Assembly: GCA_027592975.1 (NCBI GenBank)
Contig: JAQCJS010000105.1
Location: forward strand, 1 to 5,214
Reading direction: 5' to 3'
DNA: 5,214 bases
Source of the DNA: Chloroflexota bacterium
GTDB taxonomy: Bacteria; Chloroflexota; Dehalococcoidia; UBA2979
The notes under the pieces were generated by a model. That model made no database searches. It had not been told where the DNA came from and saw only the letters and a program-made list of their open reading frames with translations. This document shows, one piece after another, positions 4,887-5,214 of the stretch (positions within the stretch are counted from its first letter, which is position 1; each line of letters starts with the position of its first letter). The position numbers and the translations under genes are program-made.

Positions 4887-5214
4887 CTACCGCCTGCGCG
4901 CCACCCGCACCGCGTCGTCCGTGACGACGATCTCGGCGACGGCGTGGTGCAGCAGCGACCGGCGCTCCTCGAACGGCAGGGCGTCCCATCGCTCGACCAG
5001 CCGGGTGCGTGCCGCATCCGGCTCGACCGGCTCCGCACGGTCGAGCGACGCCTCCGCCTCCATGCTCAACTGCTCCAGGACGATCGGCGCGGCCCGGCGG
5101 ACCAGATCCGCGTCCGTCCACTGTCCCGTCGCGCGGCGCTCCAGCATGTGATCCAGGGTGCGGTCAAGGGCGGCGCGGCGCGCCTCGTGCCCGGTCTCCC
5201 GGCGCGGGCGGGCG
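4887..5214 (-). CDS. Probable large serine recombinase, C-terminal fragment (5' end off right edge)
   Basis: The minus-strand frame is open from the right edge to a TAG at 4887, giving 108 residues; the methionine at 5147 is internal, since no stop precedes it. The fragment is charged and largely helical: A-L-D-R-T-L-D-H-M-L-E-R-R near the start, then G-Q-W-T-D-A-D-L and a long Glu/Arg/Leu-rich stretch that could form a coiled coil. It ends R-W-D-A-L-P-F-E-E-R-R-S-L-L-H-H-A-V-A-E-I-V-V-T-D. That last pattern (W, then L-x-x-E-E-R-R-x-L-L, then a V-V strand) is typical of the C-terminal end of large serine recombinases, which integrate and excise phages and other elements. The catalytic serine domain is outside the window, so the call rests on the tail alone. 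It could instead be another helical protein. Its stop lies about 30 bases before rnpB. Confidence 0.55.
   Translation of the reverse strand, partial: ARPRRETGHEARRAALDRTLDHMLERRATGQWTDADLVRRAAPIVLEQLSMEAEASLDRAEPVEPDAARTRLVERWDALPFEERRSLLHHAVAEIVVTDDAVRVARRR

Noticed and set aside
4887..5147. A complete 86-residue gene starting at the ATG at 5147
   Set aside because: The frame is open all the way to the right edge with protein-like sequence (A-L-D-R-T-L-D-H) before that methionine, so it is an internal residue of a longer gene.
4617..5151. Open frames on either strand across the rnpB region
   Set aside because: The region is explained by conserved RNase P RNA sequence and helices; the frames have no protein-like features.

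Overview
The window is a high-G+C bacterial chromosomal segment made almost entirely of ordinary housekeeping genes. Lineage cannot be fixed from 5 kb. The MurE variant (T-D-E-D-P-R in place of T-D-D-N-P-R, GCAGER in place of GCGGDR) resembles, from memory, Chloroflexota-type enzymes, so Chloroflexota is a tentative guess only. The presence of murE implies peptidoglycan or at least a retained Mur ligase. The class A RNase P RNA is bacterial.

Layout, left to right. (1) 1-476, minus: the first 158 residues of a biotin-protein ligase without a DNA-binding domain; its 3' end lies off the left edge. (2) 477-815: a 339-base gap holding what looks like a tiny self-contained transcription unit on the minus strand: an extended -10 promoter with a perfect TTGACA, a strong Shine-Dalgarno, a 24-codon ORF and a UUCG-capped hairpin with a U-rich tail. 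(3) 816-2174, minus: a class III PLP-dependent aminotransferase. (4) 2276-3823, minus: murE. The two are separated by 101 bases and may be co-transcribed. (5) 3824-3970: a divergent intergenic region with a palindrome sitting on a -10-like hexamer. (6) 3971-4390, plus: a small FMN-type split-barrel protein of the pyridoxamine-phosphate-oxidase-like family. (7) 4411-4447: a long GC-rich hairpin between converging transcripts. (8) about 4472-4857, minus: rnpB, the RNase P RNA. (9) 4887-5214, minus: the C-terminal 108 residues of what is probably a large serine recombinase, entering from the right edge and stopping about 30 bases before rnpB begins.

The genes do not form one pathway. Biotin ligase, MurE, RNase P RNA and the aminotransferase are unrelated core functions. 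The parts most worth a second look are the micro-ORF unit in the 477-815 gap and the recombinase tail abutting rnpB. I found no CRISPR array, tRNA, insertion sequence or clearly novel multi-gene system.
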